From assembly GCA_030630395.1 (NCBI GenBank), contig DAOVNE010000029.1:1-9715 (forward strand): a stretch of 9,715 nt of DNA, given 5' to 3'. Positions 1-7,530 of this stretch are shown in pieces (positions within the stretch are counted from its first letter, which is position 1; each line of letters opens with the position of its first letter). Made by a program: the position numbers and the translations under genes. This DNA is from Candidatus Eiseniibacteriota bacterium. Its GTDB lineage: Bacteria; Joyebacterota; Joyebacteria; Joyebacterales; Joyebacteraceae. The notes under the pieces were generated by a model, which was not told the origin of the DNA, searched no databases, and saw only the letters and a program-made list of their open reading frames with translations.

Positions 1-630
1 TACGTCACGGGGCATCCCCTCGCTCGATTCGGCCGAGAGCTGGATGCCTTCGCCACCGCATCGATCGAGAATCTACCCGAGATCGACGACGGTGAAGAGG
101 TTCGTCTGGGTGGAATCATCACGGGCGTCAAGACGACGAACGACCGGAAGGGACAGCGGATGGCCTTTGTGACGATCGAGGATTTCACGGGCACAGTGGA
201 GACGATCGTCTTCTCCGGCACATATGCGAAGCGGCAGGCGGAGATAAGGAATGAGGCGGCCGTGATCATCGATGGGAAGGTCTCAACGCGCGAGGAACAG
301 GAGCCGAAGATCATCGTCAATGACCTGGTCCCCCTGTCGAGCGCCATGGGACGCTTTGTTGAACGTATCGCCATTCATCTCACCACCGTGGGTCTCGAGG
401 AGTCGCTTCTCCATGATGTGAGAGACGTCCTTCTCAAGCACCCTGGTCGTTGCCCGGTCGAAATCGTTCTTGAGACTGCCGACCGACGGGAGCTGACGGT
501 GGGGGTGGGAACGGTGAGAGTGGAGCCGTGCCCCGCTCTTCTCGATGGCCTTGAGCCGCTCGTCGGGCAATCGTCGGTCGAGCTGGTGGGGGCGGCGCGG
601 CGAGCTGGCGTACCGGAGCCGCGTTTCTGA
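1..630 (+). CDS. dnaE: DNA polymerase III subunit alpha, C-terminal fragment
   Basis: This is the last 209 codons of the catalytic subunit of the replicative DNA polymerase; the 5' part, including the PHP and polymerase domains, lies outside the window. The frame is open from base 1. The fragment begins with the conserved GHPL motif (bases 10-21) that precedes the OB-fold in DnaE. The OB-fold (about bases 85-330) shows VRLGGIITGVKTTNDRKGQ, then AFVTIEDFTGTVETIVF, then VIIDGKVS and a KIIVNDLVPL strand; this domain binds single-stranded DNA. The remaining 100 residues match the variable C-terminal domain that contacts the clamp loader and clamp. The ATG at base 160 falls inside the OB-fold, so it is not a real start. 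The stop is TGA at 628-630. The downstream accA is a common neighbour of dnaE (as in E. coli), which supports the call. No frameshift is seen. Confidence 0.93.
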   Translation, partial: YVTGHPLARFGRELDAFATASIENLPEIDDGEEVRLGGIITGVKTTNDRKGQRMAFVTIEDFTGTVETIVFSGTYAKRQAEIRNEAAVIIDGKVSTREEQEPKIIVNDLVPLSSAMGRFVERIAIHLTTVGLEESLLHDVRDVLLKHPGRCPVEIVLETADRRELTVGVGTVRVEPCPALLDGLEPLVGQSSVELVGAARRAGVPEPRF

Positions 631-659
631 TTGACAGCGATTTCGTGCGTTGCTATATT
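631..659 (+). promoter_or_regulatory. Near-consensus sigma70-type promoter upstream of the outer-membrane protein gene
   Basis: TTGACA (631-636) is a perfect -35 box and starts at the base after the dnaE stop codon. A 17-base spacer leads to TATATT (654-659), which matches the TATAAT -10 box at five of six positions. It is preceded by TGC (651-653), an extended -10 element. Transcription should start near 665-667, giving a leader of about 40 bases before the ATG at 706. This is the only strong promoter I find, and following gaps are short, so it may drive accA and genes further down. Box sequences and spacing are seen directly; activity is inferred. Confidence 0.8.
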
Positions 660-705
660 TTCTCCCAAATCACGGTGTATCCCGGTGAGCTGAAAGGACC
701 CGTAG

Positions 706-1449
706 ATGCATAGAGGCAGGGCACTTGCGGCTCTCTTGGTCCTGATCGCGGTGCTTCCGTCCGTAGCTCTCGCTCAGATAGAGCACCCGATCAAGCTGAT
801 CGACTTCCAGAGTGCATATGGGCTTCCCAGGGGAGGTTACTCCCTCAGGATGCGCATCGTGCCGGCTGGGCGTGTCATCACCGGTATCCGTGTCGGGATC
901 TCGGACTACATCTTGGTGGGCGTCTCCTACGGAGCCACGAATGTCGTGGGGAGCGGGACTCCTGAGTGGGATGACCGCATAGAGTTCGACTTCAAGGTTC
1001 GACTGGCCGAGGAGGCGGGCGCCATCCCTGAGATAGCGATCGGCTACGATTCCAGGGGATACGGCCTGCAGCTGGAGAGCGGAGAGTACGAGAAGGCATC
1101 GTCCGGCCTGTTCGTGAGCGCCGCCAAGACGCTTCCGTTCTCCGAGTTCTGGCAGGTCCACGCGGGGCTCTCCCGGACTCTCGATGAGGCGAGGGCTAAA
1201 CCCGACCTGGTCGTGGGTGCGTCCGCACGTCTCTCGCAGGAGTTCTCGGTACTGGCCGAGTACCAGTGGGGCGTGGACAGGCGAGAGGATGATTCAGAGA
1301 GCACGACCGGGTTCTTGAACTTCGGGCTTCGCTGGATATTCATGGAGCAGCTCGAGGTCGACATCTACTTCCGGAACGTCGTAGGTCCCAGCGGATCGCC
1401 TGAGCTGAACAGCAGGTCGCTTGGGTTTGTCTTCTACGACTCGTTTTGA
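706..1449 (+). CDS. Uncharacterised outer-membrane beta-barrel protein
   Basis: This 247-residue protein has a clear Sec signal peptide: positive residues, a hydrophobic run (about residues 6-22) and a likely cut after ALA at residue 23. The rest is made of alternating hydrophobic/polar stretches typical of amphipathic beta strands, with no internal membrane helix. It ends in phenylalanine (FYDSF), the usual signal for outer-membrane insertion by BAM. The best conserved-looking segment is residues 55-120: GRVITGIRVGISDYILVGVS, YGATNVVG, PEWDD, then IPEIAIGYDSRGYG. This resembles conserved hypothetical barrels, sometimes annotated YjbH-like, in diderm genomes; I recall that resemblance but could not test it. 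Function is unknown. The start is supported by AAAGGA (693-698), 7 bases before the ATG, and by the signal peptide. It has its own promoter and sits 13 bases before accA, inside the usual dnaE-accA pair. Confidence 0.85.
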   Translation: MHRGRALAALLVLIAVLPSVALAQIEHPIKLIDFQSAYGLPRGGYSLRMRIVPAGRVITGIRVGISDYILVGVSYGATNVVGSGTPEWDDRIEFDFKVRLAEEAGAIPEIAIGYDSRGYGLQLESGEYEKASSGLFVSAAKTLPFSEFWQVHAGLSRTLDEARAKPDLVVGASARLSQEFSVLAEYQWGVDRREDDSESTTGFLNFGLRWIFMEQLEVDIYFRNVVGPSGSPELNSRSLGFVFYDSF

Positions 1450-1462
1450 GGGGAGGTTCTAG

Positions 1463-2419
1463 ATGATAGGCTGGCTTGAGTTCGAGCGGCCCCTTCTGGA
1501 GCTGGAACGGCGCATAGATGAGCTCAGGAGCTTCGCGGACAGCCAGAACATCGATGTCGCCGGCGAGCTGGCACGGCTGGAGGCGAAGGCGGGTGAGCTG
1601 CGTAAGCAGATCTACGGGAAACTCACGCGGTGGCAGATGACACAGCTGGCGCGTCACCCGCGTCGTCCGTACACGCTGGACTATTTGAAGATGCTGGGCA
1701 TAGATTTCGTCGAACTCCACGGTGACAGACGCTTCAGCGATGACGCGGCCATTGTCGGCGGACTGGCCTTCTGGGGCGACCGCAAGGTGGTTGTGATAGG
1801 TCACCAGAAGGGCAGGGACACGAAGGAGAACATCAGACGCAACTTCGGCATGGCCCATCCTGAAGGCTATCGCAAGGCTCTCAGGCTCATGAAGCTGGCC
1901 GAGAAGTACCACCGTCCGGTCATCACCTTCGTAGATACACCGGGTGCGTATCCCGGCATCGGCGCCGAGGAGCGCGGACAGGCCGAGGCGATCGCTCTGA
2001 ATCTGCGCGAGATGGCGCGTCTTCCCGTGCCGTTTGTGGCAGTAGTGATCGGCGAGGGTGGCAGTGGAGGGGCGTTGGGCATCGCCGTTGCTGATCGCGT
2101 TCTAATGATGGAGTACGCGATCTACTCAGTGATCTCACCAGAGGGTTGCGCGTCTATCCTCTATAGAGATGCCGCCAAGGCGCAGCAGGCCGCTGAGGCG
2201 ATGAAGATAACGGCGCCGGACCTCGAGTCGCTCGGCGTGATAGACGAGATCATCCGGGAACCGGTGGGTGGGGCGCACAGGGATCCAGAGGTGGCGGCTC
2301 GCAACGTCGGTGAGGCGATTCAGCGGCACCTGAGCGAGCTTGAGAAATTGAGCCCGACCGAACTTGTGGATCGCAGGCTCGAGAAGTTCATGAACATGGG
2401 AAAATACAAGGAAGCCTAG
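1463..2419 (+). CDS. accA: Acetyl-CoA carboxylase carboxyltransferase subunit alpha
   Basis: AccA pairs with AccD to form the carboxyltransferase that moves the carboxyl group from biotin on AccB to acetyl-CoA, giving malonyl-CoA for fatty acid synthesis in the cytoplasm. At 318 residues it matches the usual length (E. coli 319). The N-terminal helical part (about 1-75) ends in the typical [14 protein letters not shown]. The crotonase-like core carries HGDR (86-89), [18 protein letters not shown] (113-130), [12 protein letters not shown] (132-143), [20 protein letters not shown] (158-177), [11 protein letters not shown] (197-207) and SPEGCASIL (225-233). These are the family's acyl-CoA and biotin site motifs, all intact. 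The start is fixed by GGGAGG (1451-1456), 6 bases before the ATG. It lies 13 bases after the barrel gene and is probably cotranscribed with it. accD, accB and accC are not in the window. Confidence 0.98.
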   Translation: MIGWLEFERPLLELERRIDELRSFADSQNIDVAGELARLEAKAGELRKQIYGKLTRWQMTQLARHPRRPYTLDYLKMLGIDFVELHGDRRFSDDAAIVGGLAFWGDRKVVVIGHQKGRDTKENIRRNFGMAHPEGYRKALRLMKLAEKYHRPVITFVDTPGAYPGIGAEERGQAEAIALNLREMARLPVPFVAVVIGEGGSGGALGIAVADRVLMMEYAIYSVISPEGCASILYRDAAKAQQAAEAMKITAPDLESLGVIDEIIREPVGGAHRDPEVAARNVGEAIQRHLSELEKLSPTELVDRRLEKFMNMGKYKEA

Positions 2420-2432
2420 GAGTTTTCTCCCG

Positions 2433-2891
2433 ATGAAGCTATCAGCCTTTACCGATCGCAAGCTCGTGAACCTGGACGTTGCGTCCGGCACCAAAGAAGA
2501 AGTGATCGGACGCATGACGGAGCTGCTTTCGCGGTCCAAGAAAGTCACGGACGCCGACGCCTTCCTGCACGACGTGTTGGCCAGAGAGGAACTTGTGTCA
2601 ACAGGCGTGGGTCATGGAGTAGCGTTCCCTCATGCGAAGAGCAAGGCAGTGCGCGATGTGGTGTTCGCGTTCGGGCGCACGACAGAAGACGTGGAGTTTG
2701 GGGCTCTGGATGGGAATCCTGTCCGACTCGTCTTCCTCATTGGGGCGCCAAAGGAGCAGGAACCGTCGCGCCTGTACCTCAATCTGATGGCACACATGTC
2801 GTTTCTGATGAAGGACGAGGGAAACAGGGAGCGGCTTCTCTCGGCCGACTCAGTGGAATCTGTGCTCAGGCTCTTCGACTCGGTGAAATAG
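2433..2891 (+). CDS. PTS EIIA domain protein, fructose/nitrogen (PtsN-like) type
   Basis: This is a single-domain 152-residue EIIA phosphocarrier of the mannitol/fructose/PtsN family. Such proteins accept a phosphate on histidine from HPr or NPr and either pass it to a sugar permease or act as regulators. The phosphorylation site is H67 in GHGVAFPHAKS (60-70), matching the family's GxAxPH signature; H61 lies nearby. The preceding LAREELVSTGVG and the later VRLVFLIGAP and YLNLMAHMSFLM segments are also typical. E. coli PtsN is 163 residues, so this is full length. No EIIB or EIIC is nearby, which favours a regulatory role over sugar import. AGGAG (2418-2422) overlaps the accA stop codon and is 10 bases before the ATG, so translation is probably linked to accA. 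The next gene encodes a CBS pair. EIIA and CBS modules often occur together or fused to transporters, so a joint sensing role is inferred. Its target is unknown. Confidence 0.9.
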   Translation: MKLSAFTDRKLVNLDVASGTKEEVIGRMTELLSRSKKVTDADAFLHDVLAREELVSTGVGHGVAFPHAKSKAVRDVVFAFGRTTEDVEFGALDGNPVRLVFLIGAPKEQEPSRLYLNLMAHMSFLMKDEGNRERLLSADSVESVLRLFDSVK

Positions 2892-2938
2892 GCGCCTGAC
2901 AGAGGGCGCGAGGAATCGCCCAGCCGGAATGGGGGAAC

Positions 2939-3409
2939 ATGAAGGCACGCGACTACATGACGACGAACGTAGTCACTGTCGGACGGTCTGCGAACATCGC
3001 TGAAATCGCGGATCTTCTGAGATGCCACCGAATCACCGGCGTCCCCGTCGTCGATGGGGACGGCCGCCTGCTCGGCGTGGTCACGCACGAAGAGCTCATA
3101 AACATATTCCTTCCGCACTATCTCTCCATGTTCGATGATCTCGCTTTTCTCGATGATCTCGGAACGATCGAAGCGCAGACGATGTCGGAGATCGAGCCGA
3201 CGCTCTTCCTCGCTGAGGATGTCATGCATACCGACCCACATACGGTCGGTCCCCAGACGTCCATGATGAAGGTCGCCGCGATAATGCTCAACAATAAGCA
3301 TGTTCTCCTGCCCGTCGTCGACGAGGAGAACCGCGTCGTCGGTGTTATCAATCGGAGCGCTGTGAGTTCTGCATTCACCGGTGCCGCTGGCGAGGAGGAC
3401 TCAGCGTGA
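2939..3409 (+). CDS. Two-CBS-domain (Bateman module) protein
   Basis: This soluble 156-residue protein consists of two CBS domains. CBS1 (about 1-57) opens with KARDYMTTNVVTV and has HRITGVPVVDGDGRLLGVVT. CBS2 (about 91-145) has AEDVMHTDPHTVGPQTS and VLLPVVDEENRVVGVINRS. Paired CBS domains usually bind adenine nucleotides (AMP, ATP, sometimes c-di-AMP or S-adenosylmethionine) and gate a partner's activity. The ligand here cannot be read from sequence. The linker (about 58-90) is long and acidic and contains a short internal repeat. There is no membrane segment or catalytic domain, so it must act on a partner; the adjacent EIIA protein is the obvious candidate. The start is supported by the conserved KARDYM opening, although the upstream G-run (2931-2935) is close to the ATG. 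The stop codon overlaps the GTG start of the sortase gene, implying translational coupling. Confidence 0.92.
   Translation: MKARDYMTTNVVTVGRSANIAEIADLLRCHRITGVPVVDGDGRLLGVVTHEELINIFLPHYLSMFDDLAFLDDLGTIEAQTMSEIEPTLFLAEDVMHTDPHTVGPQTSMMKVAAIMLNNKHVLLPVVDEENRVVGVINRSAVSSAFTGAAGEEDSA
3132..3161 (+). repeat. Short in-frame direct repeat in the CBS-protein linker
   Basis: The 12-mer TCGATGATCTCG occurs at 3132-3143 and again, exactly, at 3150-3161. The period of 18 bases equals six codons, so the protein reads FDDLAF-LDDLGT at about residues 65-76, between the two CBS domains. It looks like a small tandem duplication of a helical, acidic linker segment. Whether it has a function or is a replication slip is unknown. 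Confidence 0.6.
3393..3398 (+). promoter_or_regulatory. Ribosome binding site that sets the GTG start of the sortase gene
   Basis: AGGAGG, a full Shine-Dalgarno match, lies inside the last codons of the CBS gene, 7 bases before the GTG at 3406. The GTG shares four bases (GTGA, 3406-3409) with the TGA stop of the CBS gene. This arrangement decides the start, since a signal peptide follows at once, and it predicts translational coupling of the two genes. Confidence 0.85.
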
Positions 3410-6400
3410 CGTATCGAAGCTCTCTCCCGGCAGTCGTGCTGTCGGCGATCCTGATCGTATCCCTGACAGGTCCCTTGGCGGCGGTACACGCCCCGGTAAC
3501 GCTCGTGGAGTCGAACGAGGCCGGTATCACCCTCGTGTGCGAGCCCGGGAAGCCGACCCTCACAGCTCTCACCACAGATGATGGCGACTACATCTCAGTT
3601 CTGCTGCCTCACTCGCGGTCGATGGCGAGTCCCGGCAGTCCCGACCTTCCATGTATCCGGGTCATGCTTGCCGTCCCCGACTGCGAATCCGTCGAACTCC
3701 GGCTGACGACGGACGGAATCGAGTTGACTGAAGGTGTGAGGGTTACCCCAGCTGCGTCTCTTGTGCAGGTGCCGGCGGGTGAACTCAGCCGGTACGAATG
3801 GCAGGAGGGTAGCGCCTACGAGACGGCCGGTCTCTGGCCTCCGTCCGCCGCGAGTATCGAAGGACCCAGGTGGTTTGCGACCCAACGCGTTGTCGTTGTC
3901 GAGTTCCACCCTGTCCAGTTTGACCCGGCCTTGAACACCCTTGTCTCACAGGGGAGGATCGAGGCGAGACTGACATTCGGTGGGCTTGAGAGAGGTGCCG
4001 TGAGTGAAGACGGACATCCACGCGACGATGCGCCGCGACGAGAGGACATGTTCCGGTCGGCCCTCCTGAACTACGAGAGCGGCAGGGCCTGGCGCCGTGT
4101 CGGCGGTCGCCTGGAAGCTCGTGGTCGTCGCGATGACGATTCCTTCAACACGTCGTCCAACTGGGTGAAGATGTCGATCTCGGAGGGGGGATTTTACAGT
4201 GTTCCCTACGAGGCGCTCGTTTCTCTCGGCGTTCAAGCCGGCTCGATCGATCCTGCGACCATTCGCGTGTTCAGTGGGGGAGGGCTCTCGATGCCACCCT
4301 CCGTGTTCGAACCGCGTCCGGACTGGATGAATGAGTGCACGATCCTTGTCTCGGGTGAGGGTGATGGCCAGTTCGATCCCGGTGATCGCGTGATCTTCTA
4401 CGCGCTGGGCGCCGACGGGTGGTCATCTGCATTCGACATTGAGGATCCAGGCGAGCCCTACCACGAGAACCACTTCGCGAACGAGGGCGTCTCCTGGCTG
4501 ACATGGGAGAACCACGGCACGTCGTCGGGATTCAGTGCCGACCCGCTGCGCATGGAGGAGGACGACCTACAGAATTCGCCAACGCCGATCCACGCTGATG
4601 CTCACAGAGTGCGCGCGCACTTCGAGGACATCATCCTCATGCGTCAGGGCAGGTCCGACAACTGGTTCTGGCACGGGATGCCGAAGAGTGAGAGTCGTCG
4701 CTACTTCCACGAGGAGTTGAGTCACGTCAGGACCGACTCGCTCGGCGGTCTCGCGGCGAGCGTCTACGGGAACAGCGCTTTCTATCCCAATCCGGATCAC
4801 CATGCCATCTTTTCCCTGAACGGAGTGGTGGTGTACGATGCCCTCTGGAATGGCTACTGGGACACGAGATTCGATGTTCGCGACGTCTCCATCAATGAGG
4901 GCTACAACACGCTTGAGATCTACCTTCCGCGGGACATTCCTGACGCGACCGACGAGTCGATCCTCATCGACTGGTTCGATATCACATACTGGAGGGACCT
5001 GGTCGCGACCGGTGATCGCGCCTTCTTCGGCAGTTCCGACAGGACGGGGATTGTGGAGTACACAGTCACGGGATTTCAGGATACGGATGCCGCGGTCTAC
5101 AAGATCATCGACAAGTTCACCGTCCGAACGATACCGGGCGTTTCACGAGGGATTCCAGAGAGCGCGCGCAGCCTATTGGACAGTGGCCGCGTGATGCGCG
5201 GCCTATCGGATAGTGGCCGCGTGTACGGCACCGTTGTATTCCAGGACGATGCTGCAGACACAGCATCGTACGCGGCGATCTCATCATCGGCGTACTTGAC
5301 GCCGTCACTGGAGCTGGATGAGCCCGCGGACCTGAGAACGCCGGGTGGACACGACTACCTCATGGTCGCTCACGACGATTTCTATGATGAGGCAGCGCGG
5401 CTCAAGAGCCTCAGGGAGAGTGCTGCCGGGGGGAGCTTCGATGTCAGATTGGTGAAGGTCTCCGACGTCTACGACGAGTTCTCGTGGGGGATTGTCGATC
5501 CGACCGCCATCAGGGACTACCTGAAGTTCACCTGGGAGAATGAGGCCGTGCCGCCCACTCATGCGATCCTGATCGGCGGCGGGACGTCCGACCCTCGCGG
5601 ATACGCCTCATCAAGTCTCCCGACGCATATTCCTGTGAGGTATACACGCCGAAGCGCTGTCTCACTCGAGCCGCTGTACTGGCCGACCGACGTCTGGTAC
5701 GTTTGCTTTGAGGACTCCAACCGGTGTGATATGAACATCGCCCTCGGGCGGCTGTCTGTCGACACGGCTGCAGAAGCGGCGACGATGGTGAACAAGATCG
5801 AGCGCTACGAGCTGGCAGAACAACTGGGCCTCTGGAAGAACACAGCGATCCTCCTGGCCGATGACGAGTACTCATCTACCAATACGACCGAGTGGATGCA
5901 CACCGAGCAGACGGAACAGCTGGCTACCAACATCCTGCCTTTCCCTCTGGACCGGCAGAAGATCTATCTCATGGAATACGACAAAGTAGGCTCGATGAAG
6001 CCCGCCGCTCGGGCCGCCGTCATCGAAGCCTGGAATGAGGGCGCCCTGATCCTGAACTACACGGGGCACGGCAGCGAGATCGTCATAGCCCATGAGTCGG
6101 TCTTCCTGTATGACGACGTCTCGCTCCTGAGCAACATCGATGCCCTGCCTCTCTTCTTTGCCGCTTCGTGCAGGTTGAATAAGTTCGACAACGAGACCGT
6201 CGATTCCCTCGGCGAGGCTCTCGCGAAATCCGCAAAGGGCGGCTCCATCATCTCCATCGGAAGCACGCGGGATTCGGGGGCGAGTCAGAACGCCAATTTC
6301 AACCGCGACTTCTTCGGGGCCATGTTTGGATATCAGCTGACAAGCCCCGGGGCCGTGATGGATGTGGGGAGCGCGTTCCAGACTGCATTCTCAATGTGGG

Positions 6401-7497
6401 GCTCGCTGTCCACATGGTGGAACAACTCGAAGTTCGTGGTGCTCGGCGACCCGGGTCTGACCCTGGCCTCGCCTGTGGGAGGCGGCGTTCTTGTCTCCGA
6501 CGACCTCGATCCGATGATGCGCGGAGCGACGATTCACGTCGATGGTGATGGAAGCGGAGCCATCGAGAACCTGGACGGGGTTGCGCTCGTGCGAGTATCG
6601 GAGAGCGCAGATACGACTGGGTACATTCAGGAATCGAGCGGGCATCACGTCGACTACTCGCTTCCGGGAGAGACGATCTTCCGAGGGCCGGTCGTGGTTT
6701 CGGACGGTGTAATGTCGACGGAGTTCGTCGTCTCGACCGCGTCGCGCGAGGGTCCGTACGCGAGGATTCGCGCATACGGCTACGGCAGCGACATCGACGG
6801 GGCCTTTTCGCTCGAGGGCGTGGCGCTCGTGGATTCGGTGGAGGTCTCGGACTACACCGGACCGGATATTGCTCTTGAATTCGAGGGTGGTGGAGTGTCG
6901 GTTCTGCCGAGTGCGACGCTGACGATCTCGCTCTCTGACGACAGCGGGATCAACCTGGTGACGGAGGGTGGGGGGCGTGGCATCATTCTCCAGATCGACA
7001 GCGGCGATTCGACCGATCTGACGGATGAGTTCATATGCGACCTTGGAGATTTCCGCGGGGGATCGTTCGAGTACGATCTTCCGTCAATGTCGCTCGGTGG
7101 GCATTCGCTCTCGCTCTCCGCGAGCGACAACGTCGGCAACAGACGGAGTGAGGATCTCTGGTTCGAGGTCATCTCGACCACTGATTTCGAGATACGGAAT
7201 GTAGCCAACCACCCGAACCCGTTCCCTGACCTCGGGAGGGAAGGCACTCACATACTCTTCCAGCTGTCGGTGGCCGCGGATGTCAGGATCGACATCTTCA
7301 CGGTGGGTGGCAGGAGGATCGTAACGCTGGATGACATTGATGCTACCGCGGGAGCCAATCAGGTCTTCTGGGATGGCAGAGATCACGTAGGAGATGAGCT
7401 GGCTAACGGAGTCTATCTGTACAGGGTTTCTGCCGTGTCCAAGAGCTACCGAGGCGATAAGGCCGAGGCGATTGGCAGAGCAGTCATTATGAGATAA
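3406..7497 (+). CDS. porU: Secreted gingipain-family (C25) cysteine peptidase, PorU-type T9SS sortase
   Basis: In Bacteroidota, PorU is the cell-surface sortase of the type IX secretion system: it cuts the C-terminal signal from cargo and links cargo to lipopolysaccharide. This 1363-residue protein starts at GTG with a Sec signal (cut near AVHA, residue 29). Residues 30-195 resemble the C25 propeptide region (SPGSPDLPCIRV, then RVVVVEFHPVQFDP). A GGFYSVPYEAL module starts near 261. The C25 peptidase domain spans about 648-1020: ILIGGGTSDPRGY, WPTDVWY (759-765), NIALGRL (777-783), NYTGHGSE with catalytic H888, AASCRLNKFDN with catalytic C922, and a closing LGDPGLTL. The H-to-C spacing of 34 matches gingipains. 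Beta modules follow, including DDSGIN...LDxS-DLTDEF...GGHSLSLSASDN (about 1178-1255), which I recognise from PorU proteins. A FlgD-Ig/T9SS-type C-terminal domain (about 1262-1363: NHPNPF, FWDGRDHVGD, ANGVYLYRV) ends the protein. A PorV-like gene follows, as in Porphyromonas. Alternative: a secreted C25 protease that is itself cargo. The C25 call is firm; the sortase role is likely. Confidence 0.85.
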   Translation: MTYRSSLPAVVLSAILIVSLTGPLAAVHAPVTLVESNEAGITLVCEPGKPTLTALTTDDGDYISVLLPHSRSMASPGSPDLPCIRVMLAVPDCESVELRLTTDGIELTEGVRVTPAASLVQVPAGELSRYEWQEGSAYETAGLWPPSAASIEGPRWFATQRVVVVEFHPVQFDPALNTLVSQGRIEARLTFGGLERGAVSEDGHPRDDAPRREDMFRSALLNYESGRAWRRVGGRLEARGRRDDDSFNTSSNWVKMSISEGGFYSVPYEALVSLGVQAGSIDPATIRVFSGGGLSMPPSVFEPRPDWMNECTILVSGEGDGQFDPGDRVIFYALGADGWSSAFDIEDPGEPYHENHFANEGVSWLTWENHGTSSGFSADPLRMEEDDLQNSPTPIHADAHRVRAHFEDIILMRQGRSDNWFWHGMPKSESRRYFHEELSHVRTDSLGGLAASVYGNSAFYPNPDHHAIFSLNGVVVYDALWNGYWDTRFDVRDVSINEGYNTLEIYLPRDIPDATDESILIDWFDITYWRDLVATGDRAFFGSSDRTGIVEYTVTGFQDTDAAVYKIIDKFTVRTIPGVSRGIPESARSLLDSGRVMRGLSDSGRVYGTVVFQDDAADTASYAAISSSAYLTPSLELDEPADLRTPGGHDYLMVAHDDFYDEAARLKSLRESAAGGSFDVRLVKVSDVYDEFSWGIVDPTAIRDYLKFTWENEAVPPTHAILIGGGTSDPRGYASSSLPTHIPVRYTRRSAVSLEPLYWPTDVWYVCFEDSNRCDMNIALGRLSVDTAAEAATMVNKIERYELAEQLGLWKNTAILLADDEYSSTNTTEWMHTEQTEQLATNILPFPLDRQKIYLMEYDKVGSMKPAARAAVIEAWNEGALILNYTGHGSEIVIAHESVFLYDDVSLLSNIDALPLFFAASCRLNKFDNETVDSLGEALAKSAKGGSIISIGSTRDSGASQNANFNRDFFGAMFGYQLTSPGAVMDVGSAFQTAFSMWGSLSTWWNNSKFVVLGDPGLTLASPVGGGVLVSDDLDPMMRGATIHVDGDGSGAIENLDGVALVRVSESADTTGYIQESSGHHVDYSLPGETIFRGPVVVSDGVMSTEFVVSTASREGPYARIRAYGYGSDIDGAFSLEGVALVDSVEVSDYTGPDIALEFEGGGVSVLPSATLTISLSDDSGINLVTEGGGRGIILQIDSGDSTDLTDEFICDLGDFRGGSFEYDLPSMSLGGHSLSLSASDNVGNRRSEDLWFEVISTTDFEIRNVANHPNPFPDLGREGTHILFQLSVAADVRIDIFTVGGRRIVTLDDIDATAGANQVFWDGRDHVGDELANGVYLYRVSAVSKSYRGDKAEAIGRAVIMR
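5171..5223 (+). repeat. Tandem 30-base in-frame duplication inside the sortase gene
   Basis: A 23-base unit at 5171-5193 recurs at 5201-5223 with 21 of 23 bases identical, a period of exactly 30 bases (10 codons). The protein reads SLLDSGRVMR-GLSDSGRVYG at about residues 589-608, upstream of the peptidase domain. One of the two differences changes Leu to Ser; the other is silent. This looks like a recent or conserved tandem duplication in a region that would be exposed between beta modules. Confidence 0.8.
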
Positions 7498-7530
7498 TTC
7501 TCGTAGACAACCGAGGGGAGAGACCGGGAC

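Noticed and set aside
160..630. A separate 156-residue OB-fold protein starting at ATG 160.
   Set aside because: The frame stays open back to base 1 with the DnaE GHPL motif and the first strand of the OB-fold, so the ATG is internal to dnaE.
660..705. Riboswitch or leader element between the promoter and the barrel gene.
   Set aside because: The leader is only about 40 bases, too short for known riboswitch classes, and I find no convincing stem.
1340..1912. A 190-codon open frame on the - strand across the barrel/accA junction.
   Set aside because: Antisense to unmistakable accA motifs; no domain or start signals of its own.
2892..2909. Possible terminator hairpin (GCGCC / GGCGC, 8-base loop) after the EIIA gene.
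   Set aside because: Only 5 bp of pairing and no T-run; the CBS gene starts 29 bases later, so termination here is unlikely.
2630..3301. A 223-codon open frame on the - strand opposite the EIIA and CBS genes.
   Set aside because: It crosses two conserved genes and their spacer; its repetitive SEIIEKSEIIEHGEI segment is only the mirror of the CBS linker repeat.
3381..3581. Short + strand open frame overlapping the start of the sortase gene.
   Set aside because: It lies out of frame over the signal peptide of a well-supported gene, without a ribosome binding site or recognisable features.
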